Shown here in pieces: positions 6,764 through 15,031 of a DNA stretch of 64,000 nucleotides. The stretch's first letter is position 1, and each line of letters begins with the position of its first letter. The stretch comes from Enterobacteriaceae bacterium UBA7338. GTDB taxonomy: Bacteria > Pseudomonadota > Gammaproteobacteria > Enterobacterales > Enterobacteriaceae. Location: assembly GCA_002480085.1 (NCBI GenBank), contig DKPJ01000006.1:349757-413756 (forward strand). Direction: 5' to 3'. The notes under the pieces were generated by a model that worked only from the letters and a program-made list of their open reading frames with translations, did no database searches and was not told where the DNA came from. The position numbers and the translations under genes were made by a program.

Positions 6764-8056
6764 TTAGCCTACGCGTTTCACCTCACCCACCAGCAGGATG
6801 TAGGAGAGCGCGCCGAGCAGCGCTACGGCGGAGATATAGACCAGCGCCGGAGCAAAGCCGTAACCCTGCGCCAGATAGCCCACCACCAGCGGCACGGTGA
6901 TGCCACCCAGGCCGCCGACAAAGTTAAATACGCCGCCGGTAAGGCCGATCAGACGCATCGGGGCAAGGGAGGAGACCAGCGACCAGGTAATGGACGCAAA
7001 GCCATTGCCGAAGAAGGCAATCGCCATCAGGGTCATAATCCACACCGGATCGTTGGTGTAGTTGGCCCCCATGATGCAGGTGGAGATCAGCAGCCCGCAG
7101 ATGATCGGCGTTTTACGCGCCGCGCCGAGCGAGAAGCCTTTTTTCACCAGCTTATCGGCCAGCCAGCCGGAGAGCAGCACGCCAAAGAAGGCGGCGAGGA
7201 ACGGCACGGTAGTCATAAAGCCTGCCTTCAGCGCAGTGATACCCTTCTCCTGGGTCAGATAGTTCGGGAACCAGGTGAGGAAGAACCACAGGGTGGAAGT
7301 CACGGCGAACTGACCAAGGTAGACGCCCACTAGCTTGCGGTTGAACACCAGCTTCCAGTCCGCCTTAGTCAGAGGCTGACGCGCCTCTTTTTTAACCGGG
7401 GCGTCGCCATCTACCAGACCGCCGCCGTCGCGAATGTAGTCCAGCTCCGCAGTGCTGATACCTTTGGTCAGGCGCGGCGGCTGATACACTTTAATCCAGA
7501 TCAGCGACCAGATAATGCCTATCCCACCGGTGATGATAAACACCCAGTGCCAGCTCAGCATCTCCTGGATCCAGATCAGCATTGGCGTCAGGAACGCCAG
7601 GCCAACAAACTGCCCGGAGGTGTAGAAGCCTACCGCCGAGGCGCGCTCATGCTCCGGGAACCAGCTGGTCACCATCCGGTTGTTAGTTGGGAATGCCGGG
7701 GCTTCAAACACGCCGGTGATCGCCCGCAGGCCAATCAGCGACATTAAGCCGGTAGCAAAACCCTGGAACAGGGTGGCAACCGACCAGCCCATGATGGCGA
7801 TAAAGTAGGTCAGGCGTGAGCCGACGCGGTCAAGGAACCAGCCGCCGGGGATCTGGCACAGCGTATAGAGCCACGCAAAGGCCGAGAAGACGTAGCCCAT
7901 CTCCGCTTTAGTGATGCCAAACTCCTCCTGAATATGGGCTGACGCCACCGCAAGGTTGGCGCGGTCAACGTAGCAAATCACTACGGTAACAAAGATCATG
8001 AACAGCGTCAGATAACGACGACGTCCGGGTTTTGCAGCAGTAACTGAAATATCCAT
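6764..8056 (-). CDS. dgoT: D-galactonate:H+ symporter DgoT
   Basis: 430 residues, the exact length of E. coli DgoT, in the anion:cation symporter branch of the major facilitator superfamily. It starts MDISVTAAKPGRRRYLTLFM, has 12 hydrophobic segments, and carries the helix-1 motif CYVDRANLAVA and the loop motif GGWFLDRVGSR. It imports galactonate through the inner membrane. The start at 8056 is preferred over an upstream ATG that adds 15 atypical residues. A REP element separates it from dgoD. Last gene of the catabolic series dgoR-K-A-D-T. Confidence 0.95.
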   Translation of the reverse strand: MDISVTAAKPGRRRYLTLFMIFVTVVICYVDRANLAVASAHIQEEFGITKAEMGYVFSAFAWLYTLCQIPGGWFLDRVGSRLTYFIAIMGWSVATLFQGFATGLMSLIGLRAITGVFEAPAFPTNNRMVTSWFPEHERASAVGFYTSGQFVGLAFLTPMLIWIQEMLSWHWVFIITGGIGIIWSLIWIKVYQPPRLTKGISTAELDYIRDGGGLVDGDAPVKKEARQPLTKADWKLVFNRKLVGVYLGQFAVTSTLWFFLTWFPNYLTQEKGITALKAGFMTTVPFLAAFFGVLLSGWLADKLVKKGFSLGAARKTPIICGLLISTCIMGANYTNDPVWIMTLMAIAFFGNGFASITWSLVSSLAPMRLIGLTGGVFNFVGGLGGITVPLVVGYLAQGYGFAPALVYISAVALLGALSYILLVGEVKRVG

Positions 8057-8145
8057 CGTAATCTGTCTCCAGATTTTGGGCATAGCGAGGCCGCTCACCA
8101 TGCCCTGTAAATTACAGAGGGTGTGTTTGTTATATTTAAATATTC

Positions 8146-8175
8146 GCCCGGTGGCGCTGCGCTTACCGGGCCTAC
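8146..8175. repeat. REP element between dgoD and dgoT
   Basis: GCCCGGT (8146-8152) pairs with ACCGGGC (8165-8171) and is followed by CTAC, the standard form of this chromosome's REP family. Confidence 0.85.
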
Positions 8176-8185
8176 GGGATGGTGA

Positions 8186-9334
8186 TTACCACTCCGCTAC
8201 GGAGCCGTCTTCATGGCGCCATAAAGGGTTTCGCCAATCCGGCGCATTTTCACTCAGCGCAATAACTTTGGCTTCATCAATCTCTACGCCCAGGCCTGGC
8301 TTCATTAGCGGTTTGAAGAAGCCGCCCTCCATGCTGAAGTCCTCTTTGTTTTTCACAAAGTCGAGCAGCTCCGCGCCCTGGTTGTAGTGGATGCCCATGC
8401 TCTGCTCCTGGAACACCGCGTTGTGGGAGACAAAGTCCACATGCAGGCAGGCCGCCAGCGCAATCGGGCCAAGCGGGCAGTGCGGGGCCAGCGCCACGTC
8501 GTACGCTTCCGCCATGCCAGCGATTTTATAGCACTCGGTGATGCCCCCGGCGTGGGAGAGATCGGGCTGGAGAATGGCCAGGCCGCCCGCTTCCAGTACG
8601 CGCTTGAACTCGAAGCGTGAGAACATACGCTCCCCGGCGGCAATCGGAATATGGGTTTGCGCAGCCAGCTTCGGATAGTATTCCGCCTGCTCGGCCAGCA
8701 CCGGCTCTTCAATAAACAGCGGACGGTACGGCTCCAGCTCTTTAATTAAAATCTTCGCCATCGGCGCGCTGACGCGCCCATGGAAATCGAGACCAAATTC
8801 AATCTTATTGCCAAAGGCTTCGCGGATCTGCGCGGCGGTATTTACCGCAGCTTCCACTTTACGGAAATCATCAATAATCGATAACTCTTCGCAGCCGTTT
8901 AACTTAAAGGTATCGAAGCCAATTTCGCGCAGTTTAGTGATGCCTGCAATGGCTTCCGCCGGACGATCGCCGCCCACCCAGCTGTAGGCCTTAATTTTAT
9001 CGCGCACCAGGCCACCCATCAGCTGCCAGACCGGAGCGTTCAGCACTTTACCCTTGATGTCCCACAGCGCCTGGTCAATACCGGCAATGGCGCTCATCAG
9101 GATTGGGCCGCCACGGTAGAAGCCCGCACGGTACATCACCTGCCACAGGTCGTTGATACGGGAGGGATCCTGGCCAATCAGGTACTCGCCCAGCTCGTGA
9201 ACGGCCGCTTCAACGGTACGCGCCCGGCCTTCGATCACCGGCTCACCCCAGCCCACTACGCCTTCGTCGGTCTCGATTTTCAGGAACATCCAGCGCGGGG
9301 GTAAACGGTAGGTGGTTAATTTAGTAATTTTCAT
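8186..9334 (-). CDS. dgoD: D-galactonate dehydratase DgoD
   Basis: 382 residues, as in E. coli. It is an enolase-superfamily enzyme (mandelate racemase subgroup) that dehydrates D-galactonate to 2-dehydro-3-deoxygalactonate. Visible active-site features are the metal ligand D183 and catalytic H185 in GLDFHGR, further ligands in FIEEP and AAGERMFSR, and the second catalytic histidine in LAPHCPLGP. The start at 9334 overlaps the dgoA stop by 4 bases (ATGA); longer in-frame starts run into the dgoA region and are not used. Confidence 0.96.
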   Translation of the reverse strand: MKITKLTTYRLPPRWMFLKIETDEGVVGWGEPVIEGRARTVEAAVHELGEYLIGQDPSRINDLWQVMYRAGFYRGGPILMSAIAGIDQALWDIKGKVLNAPVWQLMGGLVRDKIKAYSWVGGDRPAEAIAGITKLREIGFDTFKLNGCEELSIIDDFRKVEAAVNTAAQIREAFGNKIEFGLDFHGRVSAPMAKILIKELEPYRPLFIEEPVLAEQAEYYPKLAAQTHIPIAAGERMFSRFEFKRVLEAGGLAILQPDLSHAGGITECYKIAGMAEAYDVALAPHCPLGPIALAACLHVDFVSHNAVFQEQSMGIHYNQGAELLDFVKNKEDFSMEGGFFKPLMKPGLGVEIDEAKVIALSENAPDWRNPLWRHEDGSVAEW

Positions 9335-9948
9335 TGCACTGCCTCTCGATACGCTTTTACAAATGCGGCTGCCTGCTGCGCGGTGCGCTCCACGGATTGC
9401 CCGGCACGGTAGAGATCGCTGCCCAGTCCGGCACCGGCACAGCCTGCCTTGATCCACTGGGCCAGGTTATCCGGCGTGACGCCGCCCACGGCGAATACCG
9501 GGATCTCCGGCGGAAGCACGGCCTTCAGGGCTTTGATGTAGTCCGGACCAAACGCGGAAGAAGGGAATATCTTCAGCGACTGGGCACCGGCCTCAATCGC
9601 CGTAAAGGCCTCGGTTGCGGTCGCACAGCCAGGGCTGACCGCCATGCCGTACGCCACCGCCCGGCGGATAATTTCCGGATTGATGTTGGGGGTCACCAGC
9701 AGGGTGCAGCCCATTTCTGCGAGCGTATCGACCTGCTCAGGCTTTAATACCGTGCCCGCGCCAATTAACGCTTTATCACCAAAGGCTTTCACCATTGCCG
9801 GAATGCTCTCTTCCCAGCGCGGAGAGTTGAGCGGAATTTCGACCGCTTCAAACCCGGCCTCGATTACCGCTGCCACGTGGGCGTGCGCCTCTTCCGGCGT
9901 GATGCCGCGCAAAATTGCGATCAGCGGGAGTTTATTTTGCCACTGCAT
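9331..9948 (-). CDS. dgoA: 2-dehydro-3-deoxy-6-phosphogalactonate aldolase DgoA
   Basis: 205 residues, the family length. It cleaves KDPGal to pyruvate and glyceraldehyde 3-phosphate. Catalytic residues are in place: E37 in FEAVEIPL and Schiff-base lysine K126 in QSLKIFPSSAFG. The phosphate-binding loop is GGVTPDNL. It overlaps dgoK by 17 bases and dgoD by 4 bases, a tightly coupled operon. Confidence 0.96.
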   Translation of the reverse strand: MQWQNKLPLIAILRGITPEEAHAHVAAVIEAGFEAVEIPLNSPRWEESIPAMVKAFGDKALIGAGTVLKPEQVDTLAEMGCTLLVTPNINPEIIRRAVAYGMAVSPGCATATEAFTAIEAGAQSLKIFPSSAFGPDYIKALKAVLPPEIPVFAVGGVTPDNLAQWIKAGCAGAGLGSDLYRAGQSVERTAQQAAAFVKAYREAVQ

Positions 9949-10810
9949 GAGCGATGCTCCTTATACCTGCCTGAAATGCGTCGTCGCCGCGTAGGGTCTG
10001 CGTTTCGTGGCCCAGCAGGGCAAACGCCTGCTGATAGCGCGCGGTCAGCGAAGGGTTGGCGACGAGAGTGATGGTCTGCTGCGGCGCGATCCAGGCTTTC
10101 ATGCTTGCCACTTCGCTGCCAATCAGCAGACCAGAAAGAAATTCGCTCACCTGTTCCCGCGCCAACGTGCCGAGCACGTGAGAAGCGCGGACCTCAAACA
10201 GGCGAGGCAGCAGATCGGGGGCATCAAGGCCGCGGGTTAAACCGGCGGTAAAGGCATCCGGAGAGGCCACCTGATCAGGCAGGCCCGCACCCACCAGCGT
10301 ATGGTTGAGCAGCACGTGGTGCAGCTCGCCGGTCATCACGGTGCGGAAATCACTCACCTGCTCGCTATCTGCCAGCACCCATTTGCAGTGAGTACCGGGC
10401 ATGACATACACCTGGGCAGGCTGGAGATCGCGCGCGCCGAGCAGCTGGGTCTCTTCGCCGCGCATCACGTTGTGGTTATCTTCCCGGTTGACGCACAGGC
10501 CGGGAACGATCCAGATATTGTCGGCAACGGCGGTGATCTGCTGGCCAATATCGTCAAAGCGGGCCGGGCAAGGTAGATAGGGGACATTAACCCACCCGGC
10601 ATTGCTGCCGACCATGCCCGCCATCACCACGGGTGTATCTTCCCGATCCCAGCCCTCGGTGATCTGCGCTAATACCGCCTCGAAGGTCCGACCGTTCAGT
10701 CGGGTTACGCCCGCTTCGGACTGCCTGCTCTCCAGGCACTCATCGCCCTGATAGAGCCAGGCGCGAAGATTGGTGGAGCCCCAGTCGATGGCGATATAGC
10801 GTGATGTCAT
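9932..10810 (-). CDS. dgoK: 2-dehydro-3-deoxygalactonokinase DgoK
   Basis: 292 residues, from the DgoK family of the ASKHA fold. The N-terminal phosphate-1 motif is YIAIDWGSTNLRAW and a second phosphate motif is VMPGTHCKWV. It phosphorylates 2-dehydro-3-deoxygalactonate before DgoA cleavage. It overlaps dgoR by 4 bases upstream and dgoA by 17 bases downstream. Confidence 0.95.
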   Translation of the reverse strand: MTSRYIAIDWGSTNLRAWLYQGDECLESRQSEAGVTRLNGRTFEAVLAQITEGWDREDTPVVMAGMVGSNAGWVNVPYLPCPARFDDIGQQITAVADNIWIVPGLCVNREDNHNVMRGEETQLLGARDLQPAQVYVMPGTHCKWVLADSEQVSDFRTVMTGELHHVLLNHTLVGAGLPDQVASPDAFTAGLTRGLDAPDLLPRLFEVRASHVLGTLAREQVSEFLSGLLIGSEVASMKAWIAPQQTITLVANPSLTARYQQAFALLGHETQTLRGDDAFQAGIRSIAHAVAK

Positions 10811-11496
10811 ATTATTTCCTTGAGCCTTTGGGTTGAGCTGGCGATCATGGTGAGCGCCGCCTGCTCTGCTGCATCGCCGTCCTGATGCCGGATCGCATCA
10901 AACAGCGCCTTATGTTCCTGAAGCGTTTTCGGCATGTTGGCCTCGTCGCCGCGCCAGGTCTGTTCAAATACCGCCCGCTGCAGGGAGCCAATCGCTACCG
11001 TCAGCTGCTGGAGTACCGGGTTGTGCACCGACTGCAGCACGGCGTCGTGATAGCGGATATCCGCTTCGTTGAACGCCTCCCGGTTCTGGTTGTTGGCGAT
11101 CATGTCGTTGAGCGCCGCCTCAATCTGCGCCAGATCGCTGGAGGTGGCTCGCTCGGCCGCCCAGCGGGCAATGGCCGGCTCCACCAGGTTACGCACCTCG
11201 CTCATGGCGCTGATGAGTCGCGGGTCGTAGTCGTTCTCCAGCACCCACTGCAGCACCTCGGTATCGAGGTAGTTCCACTGGTTGCGTGCCGCCACAAACG
11301 CCCCGCGATAGCGCTTCATCTCAATCAGCCGCTTCGCCATCAGGGAGCGAAAGACCTCCCGGATAATGTTGCGCGAGGTTTCAAACTCTTCGCACAGGTC
11401 AGTCTCGGAAGGCAGTCCTGCGCCAGGGACGTATTTACCGCTGACAATCTGCCGCCCGAGGGTAGTGATGATGCGGTCCGTTTTGGTAATGGTCAT
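10807..11496 (-). CDS. dgoR: Galactonate operon repressor DgoR (GntR/FadR family)
   Basis: 229 residues. It has an N-terminal winged helix (about 5-70: LPSETDLCEEFETSRNIIREVFRSLMAKRLIE) and a C-terminal all-helical FCD effector domain (about 90-220) with metal-site histidines, including IRYHDAVL. It represses dgoRKADT and is relieved by galactonate. The start at 11496 has a good ribosome-binding site (AAAGGA) and the family N-terminus (MTITKTDRIITTLGR). First gene of the operon, with three matching operator sequences just upstream. Confidence 0.94.
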   Translation of the reverse strand: MTITKTDRIITTLGRQIVSGKYVPGAGLPSETDLCEEFETSRNIIREVFRSLMAKRLIEMKRYRGAFVAARNQWNYLDTEVLQWVLENDYDPRLISAMSEVRNLVEPAIARWAAERATSSDLAQIEAALNDMIANNQNREAFNEADIRYHDAVLQSVHNPVLQQLTVAIGSLQRAVFEQTWRGDEANMPKTLQEHKALFDAIRHQDGDAAEQAALTMIASSTQRLKEII

Positions 11497-11560
11497 TTCA
11501 GATCCTTTAAGGAGTTGCTTTACCACTACTTTATCCCCGTTGGCGTAAACATCTGCACTA

Positions 11561-11635
11561 TTGATGTACAAATATGCGAGCCGTTCGCCATACCGTGAGC
11601 CGATAGTAGTACAATCACTTTGGGTTGTACTACAA
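11561..11635. promoter_or_regulatory. Three DgoR-type operators in the dgo promoter region
   Basis: Near-palindromes of the form TTGTAGTACAA occur at 11604-11614 (TAGTAGTACAA), 11625-11635 (TTGTACTACAA) and, weaker, 11561-11571 (TTGATGTACAA). The first two are 21 bp apart, two helical turns. The form agrees with the repeat reported for E. coli DgoR as I recall it. Confidence 0.7.
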
Positions 11636-11712
11636 TCCAGATCACAAAAACGACAACCGGTAAATAAAATGTGAAAAGCGGGTGACAATGTGCCACCTGC
11701 GGCGGTGTGAGG

Positions 11713-12834
11713 TTACCTGAGAGAAAGCAGCGCCTGGCGATCCTGCTGCCGGGCATATGCGGCGAGCGCGGGGAAGTCATCCTGGGTATAGTAGCGTGCT
11801 GGCGGAGGCAGGTGGGCCATCGCGTCACCAGGCCAAAGCTGTAGCTGGGCCAACGCGTTTAAAGCAAATCCCTGCCAGCGATGAGTCAGAGCCAGGTTCA
11901 GTGGTGGCATCTGTGCACCAGGTAGTGCCGTTGGCAGGCGATCGTCGTCCATGGTGTAGTTACGGCGCAGCACCAGATATTTCTCCGGCACTCGGCGCTG
12001 GCTATTCCACCAGCGACCATCCAGCATATCGAACTGAAAACGGGTGCGGTCGCCCGGCTGCGCATCCAGCCGTCTCAGCGCCTGCACGAGTGCGGTATCC
12101 ATTGCCGCGTCATACACTCCCTGCGACTGGACCTGACCATCAAGGATCAGCGATACCGCCAGCCGTGCGCCCAGCAGGTTGGAGTAGAGATCTTCTGGCG
12201 AAAAAGCTGAAACCTCCTCTGAAAAGCCAGGTACCGACTGAAAGCCGTACCACTGGGCGATTTCATGCCACTCAGCGATCTGAAACGCCAGATGCGCCGC
12301 CAGCCATGCGGCCAGGGCATAGCGCTCAGCAGGCTGTGCCGGGGTCATAAAGGCGTTAAACACCAGACGGCGTTCGGCCAGCTCGTTATCCAGCGTCAGC
12401 GTGAACGGCAGGCCCAGCCTCGGCAGCATCTGGCTGAAGAGATAGACGGTCATATCCGCCGTATCCCGCACGTGCGCCGTATCGATAAACCCGCCGCGGG
12501 CAGTATAGATAATGCCGTTGCTCTCGCCGCCCAGGCCAGCCAGATCCAGCAGCCCAGCAAATAGACGATCGTTATAGTGATGATGACCCAGCTCGCTGGT
12601 CGTGACGACGTTATCCAGCTGGTAAAAGGGGACCGGCAATCCTGCCAGCTCGGCATGCAGGTCATAGCCAAAGGCGCAGCACGGGCGCAACCCCTGAGGC
12701 TGCGGCTGCGGCGGCATGACCGGCCAGGCCCGCGAGGCAACCGAATCTGTGGAAAGGTGTAGCTCAAGCGGCAGAGCAGCATTGGCCGGGGAGATCCCAG
12801 CCAGGAATAACATCAGTAGAATTATCCCTCTCAA
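11713..12834 (-). CDS. Secreted or lipid-free envelope protein with DUF4056 domain
   Basis: 373 residues beginning at a TTG codon (12834) that overlaps the TGA of the upstream BamA-like remnant (TTGA), a sign of former translational coupling. An ATG seven codons in is an alternative. The N-terminus is a signal peptide (MRGIILLMLFLAGISPANA, cut before ALPLEL). The body contains conserved-looking CCAFGYDL, LGHHHYN and IYTARGGFIDTAHVRD, which I recognise as DUF4056. The histidines and the HVRD segment could be a metal site, but no activity is known. It follows an outer-membrane barrel gene, so it probably works in the periplasm or at the outer membrane. Confidence 0.7.
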   Translation of the reverse strand: MRGIILLMLFLAGISPANAALPLELHLSTDSVASRAWPVMPPQPQPQGLRPCCAFGYDLHAELAGLPVPFYQLDNVVTTSELGHHHYNDRLFAGLLDLAGLGGESNGIIYTARGGFIDTAHVRDTADMTVYLFSQMLPRLGLPFTLTLDNELAERRLVFNAFMTPAQPAERYALAAWLAAHLAFQIAEWHEIAQWYGFQSVPGFSEEVSAFSPEDLYSNLLGARLAVSLILDGQVQSQGVYDAAMDTALVQALRRLDAQPGDRTRFQFDMLDGRWWNSQRRVPEKYLVLRRNYTMDDDRLPTALPGAQMPPLNLALTHRWQGFALNALAQLQLWPGDAMAHLPPPARYYTQDDFPALAAYARQQDRQALLSLR

Positions 12835-12977
12835 AACGCCTCTCCTACCTGAAAATAAAAACCACTGCTGCCTTTGCCGATGCCGTAATCCAGCCGGACG
12901 TTGATCCGGGGCTTAAATTCAAAGCGATAGCCCACCCCGGCTGAGGGTAGCCAGCGATCAACCGGGGCGCAGACTGC
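12831..12977 (-). pseudogene. Remnant of a BamA/TamA-family outer-membrane protein gene (3' end only)
   Basis: Directly after the TGA of the upstream barrel gene (12980-12978), and in the same frame, an open stretch of 48 codons reads AVCAPVDRWLPSAGVGYRF, then EFKPRINVRLDYGIG, KGSSGFYFQVGEAF and a stop. The R-x-D-Y-G-x-G-K-x-S-x-G-F-Y-F ending with terminal Phe is typical of the last strands of BamA/TamA (Omp85 C-terminal barrel) proteins. No start codon or N-terminal part remains, so a deletion appears to have removed nearly all of the gene. Confidence 0.65.
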
Positions 12978-13907
12978 TCAAAAACGATACTCACCGGCAA
13001 TGAAAAAGCTGTTGCGCTCAGCAAAACCCCATTCAGCGATCAGGTTAACGTTACGGGTGATTTCGTACTGCGTTCCCAGTAGAACGTTCCACGGCGATTG
13101 CAGGTGCTGCTTAACGTCAAAGCGTCCATTGCCATCCTGGTTCGCTATATCCACCAGCTTCTGCAGCGCTGGCGAAGGCATGGTGAGATCGTTCAGGCTG
13201 CCTTTAAACTCCTGCTGCACGTCCTGGTACATGCTGCCTACCCATACGTTAAGCTTCCCTGAGGGTAGATGGAGAGCGTCCACTGCGGGAGTCGTGAAGC
13301 GATAGCCCACGCGCGGTGAGGCTGTAAAGGCATCAATGCTGCCATCAAGAATATCGAACCGCGTCTGGGTAAAGTTAGCGTCAACGGCGGTGAACCAGCT
13401 GCCAATCCCGCCCACCAGCGTCGTACCCACGCCGTAGGTGGTCCCCTTGAAATCAAGCTTAAAGCTCAGGTCCTGCAGATTTGCCGGATAGCGATACTGT
13501 CTTGCGCCTTTAATGCCTACGCCGATCTGTGAGACAGAGTGCCCCTCGGTATGGCCCAGCAGACCGTAGATATCCATAAACGGCAGCAGCCAGGCATCCA
13601 GCTTAATGGTCTCGGTTTTACTGCTCTCACGGGTATGGCCGACGCCGATCCTGAACGCATCATCCAGCGAATGTCCGCCTAACGCGAGACCGTTAAAATT
13701 GATGCTATCGACAGCAATATTCTGCCGCATGTTCATGTAATTGATGTTCAGGCCAAAGGGTTCGGGAAGGTCATATCCGGCCTCTCTGGCCTCATCGCCT
13801 AAAAACGGCAAAACCGACGACGAACTTGTCTGCGGCGTCGCGGCAGCCCAGGCCTGAAAAGCGACAGCAGATAGCGCCATCGCCATCAGGCAGATGCATT
13901 TTTTCAT
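12978..13907 (-). CDS. Putative outer-membrane beta-barrel protein, family not recognised
   Basis: 309 residues. A clear signal peptide (MKKCICLMAMALSAVAFQAWA, cut before AATPQ) is followed by a protein rich in alternating strands and glycine/aromatic pairs (LGLLGHTEGHS-like turns, YGVGTTLVGGIGSWF, SPRVGYRF), ending in the outer-membrane C-terminal signature GEYRF with terminal Phe. This is the architecture of a medium-sized barrel. I do not recognise the family by name. It is upstream of a BamA-like gene scar and a DUF4056 gene, which suggests a three-gene envelope locus inserted where E. coli has yidX. No strong Shine-Dalgarno is seen before the ATG at 13907. Confidence 0.6.
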   Translation of the reverse strand: MKKCICLMAMALSAVAFQAWAAATPQTSSSSVLPFLGDEAREAGYDLPEPFGLNINYMNMRQNIAVDSINFNGLALGGHSLDDAFRIGVGHTRESSKTETIKLDAWLLPFMDIYGLLGHTEGHSVSQIGVGIKGARQYRYPANLQDLSFKLDFKGTTYGVGTTLVGGIGSWFTAVDANFTQTRFDILDGSIDAFTASPRVGYRFTTPAVDALHLPSGKLNVWVGSMYQDVQQEFKGSLNDLTMPSPALQKLVDIANQDGNGRFDVKQHLQSPWNVLLGTQYEITRNVNLIAEWGFAERNSFFIAGEYRF

Positions 13908-14030
13908 AGTGAAGGGGCGTAAATTAGGGCGAGATGCGCCGGTTGGTCAAAAGGGAGAAGAATATAGGAAAGCGCTTTTACAGGAGGGTTTTTCCGTGCT
14001 GATTTACAGTCTTACACATATCTGGTTTCA

Positions 14031-14049
14031 GGCCCGGCGCTGCCGGGCC
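14031..14049. repeat. GC-rich hairpin (REP-like or terminator stem) after yidA
   Basis: GGCCCGGC (14031-14038) pairs with GCCGGGCC (14042-14049) across a 3-base loop. It lies 9 bases past the yidA stop. No T run follows, so it may stabilise the transcript end rather than terminate. Confidence 0.6.
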
Positions 14050-14058
14050 ATGCTGACA

Positions 14059-14871
14059 TCAGGAGAGCACAAACTTCTCGATAGCGTAAGCTACGCCATC
14101 TTCAATGTTGGTTTTGGTTACGAAGTTAGCAACCTCTTTCACCGACGGAATGGCATTGTCCATGGCGACGCCCATACCGGCATACTCCAGCATGGCGATG
14201 TCGTTCTCCTGATCGCCAATCGCCATGATCTCTTCCGGCTTGATGTTCAGCGCATCGGCCAGGGATTTCACCCCGGTGCCTTTGGTGACGCTTTTATTGA
14301 GGATCTCAAGGAAGTAAGGCGCGCTTTTCAGCACGGTATACTTCTCTTTTACCTCGGCTGGAATGCGGGATATTGCCTGGTCGAGGATCGCCGGCTCGTC
14401 AATCATCATCACCTTCAGCAGCTCGATGGCCGGATCCATCTTCTCGGCCTCGCAGAACACCAGCGGAATGGTGGCAACGTAGGATTCGTGCACCGTGTAG
14501 TAGCTGATGTCGCGGTTGGCGGTATAGAGCGTGTTGCGATCGAGAGCGTGGAAGTGTGAGCCAACCTCGCGGGAGAGCTGCTCGAGGTAGCGGTAGTCGT
14601 CATAGCTGAGCGTGGTTTGCGCCACGGTGCTGCCGTCGCTGGCTTTCTGCACCAGCGCGCCGTTATAGGTGATGCAGTAGTCACCCGGCCTGTCCATATG
14701 CAGCTCTTTCAGGTAGGTGTGCACGCCAGCGTAGGGACGTCCGGTCGTCAGCACCACGTTGACCCCACGCTCACGCGCGGCGGCAATCGCATTTTTAACG
14801 GCAGGTGAAATAGTATGGTCCGGCAGCAGCAAGGTGCCGTCCATGTCGATTGCAATGAGTTTGATAGCCAT
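14059..14871 (-). CDS. yidA: HAD-family sugar phosphatase YidA
   Basis: 270 residues, as in E. coli, a Cof-type type-IIB HAD phosphatase. Motif I is IAIDMDGTLL (nucleophile D9, acid/base D11), motif II LTTGRP, and the C-terminal motif IV is IMAIGDQENDIAMLEYAG. It dephosphorylates small sugar phosphates in the cytoplasm. It is upstream on the minus strand of the envelope locus; in E. coli yidB lies between it and gyrB, but here only about 160 bases separate them and yidB is missing. Confidence 0.95.
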   Translation of the reverse strand: MAIKLIAIDMDGTLLLPDHTISPAVKNAIAAARERGVNVVLTTGRPYAGVHTYLKELHMDRPGDYCITYNGALVQKASDGSTVAQTTLSYDDYRYLEQLSREVGSHFHALDRNTLYTANRDISYYTVHESYVATIPLVFCEAEKMDPAIELLKVMMIDEPAILDQAISRIPAEVKEKYTVLKSAPYFLEILNKSVTKGTGVKSLADALNIKPEEIMAIGDQENDIAMLEYAGMGVAMDNAIPSVKEVANFVTKTNIEDGVAYAIEKFVLS

Positions 14872-14996
14872 GGGTTCCCCAGCGTAAAAGAGTTAACTCT
14901 TATGCTAGCGTGATTCTGCTCAAAAGACAGTAAGCGCGTCGGGGGAAAAGGGGGACAGGAGCGGGGCGGTATATTCCCCATTTACAGGGGATGTAG

Positions 14997-15021
14997 CCCC
15001 GGCAGCAGAGCGCCGCCGGGG
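14997..15021. repeat. Hairpin after gyrB
   Basis: CCCCGGC (14997-15003) pairs with GCCGGGG (15015-15021), 10 bases past the gyrB stop. REP-like; there is no T run on the gyrB strand. Confidence 0.6.
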
Positions 15022-15031
15022 AACAAACCGA

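Noticed and set aside
9335..9457. 41-residue N-terminal extension of DgoD
   Set aside because: It lies inside dgoA; the 382-residue form from 9334 is the family length and has the ATGA overlap.
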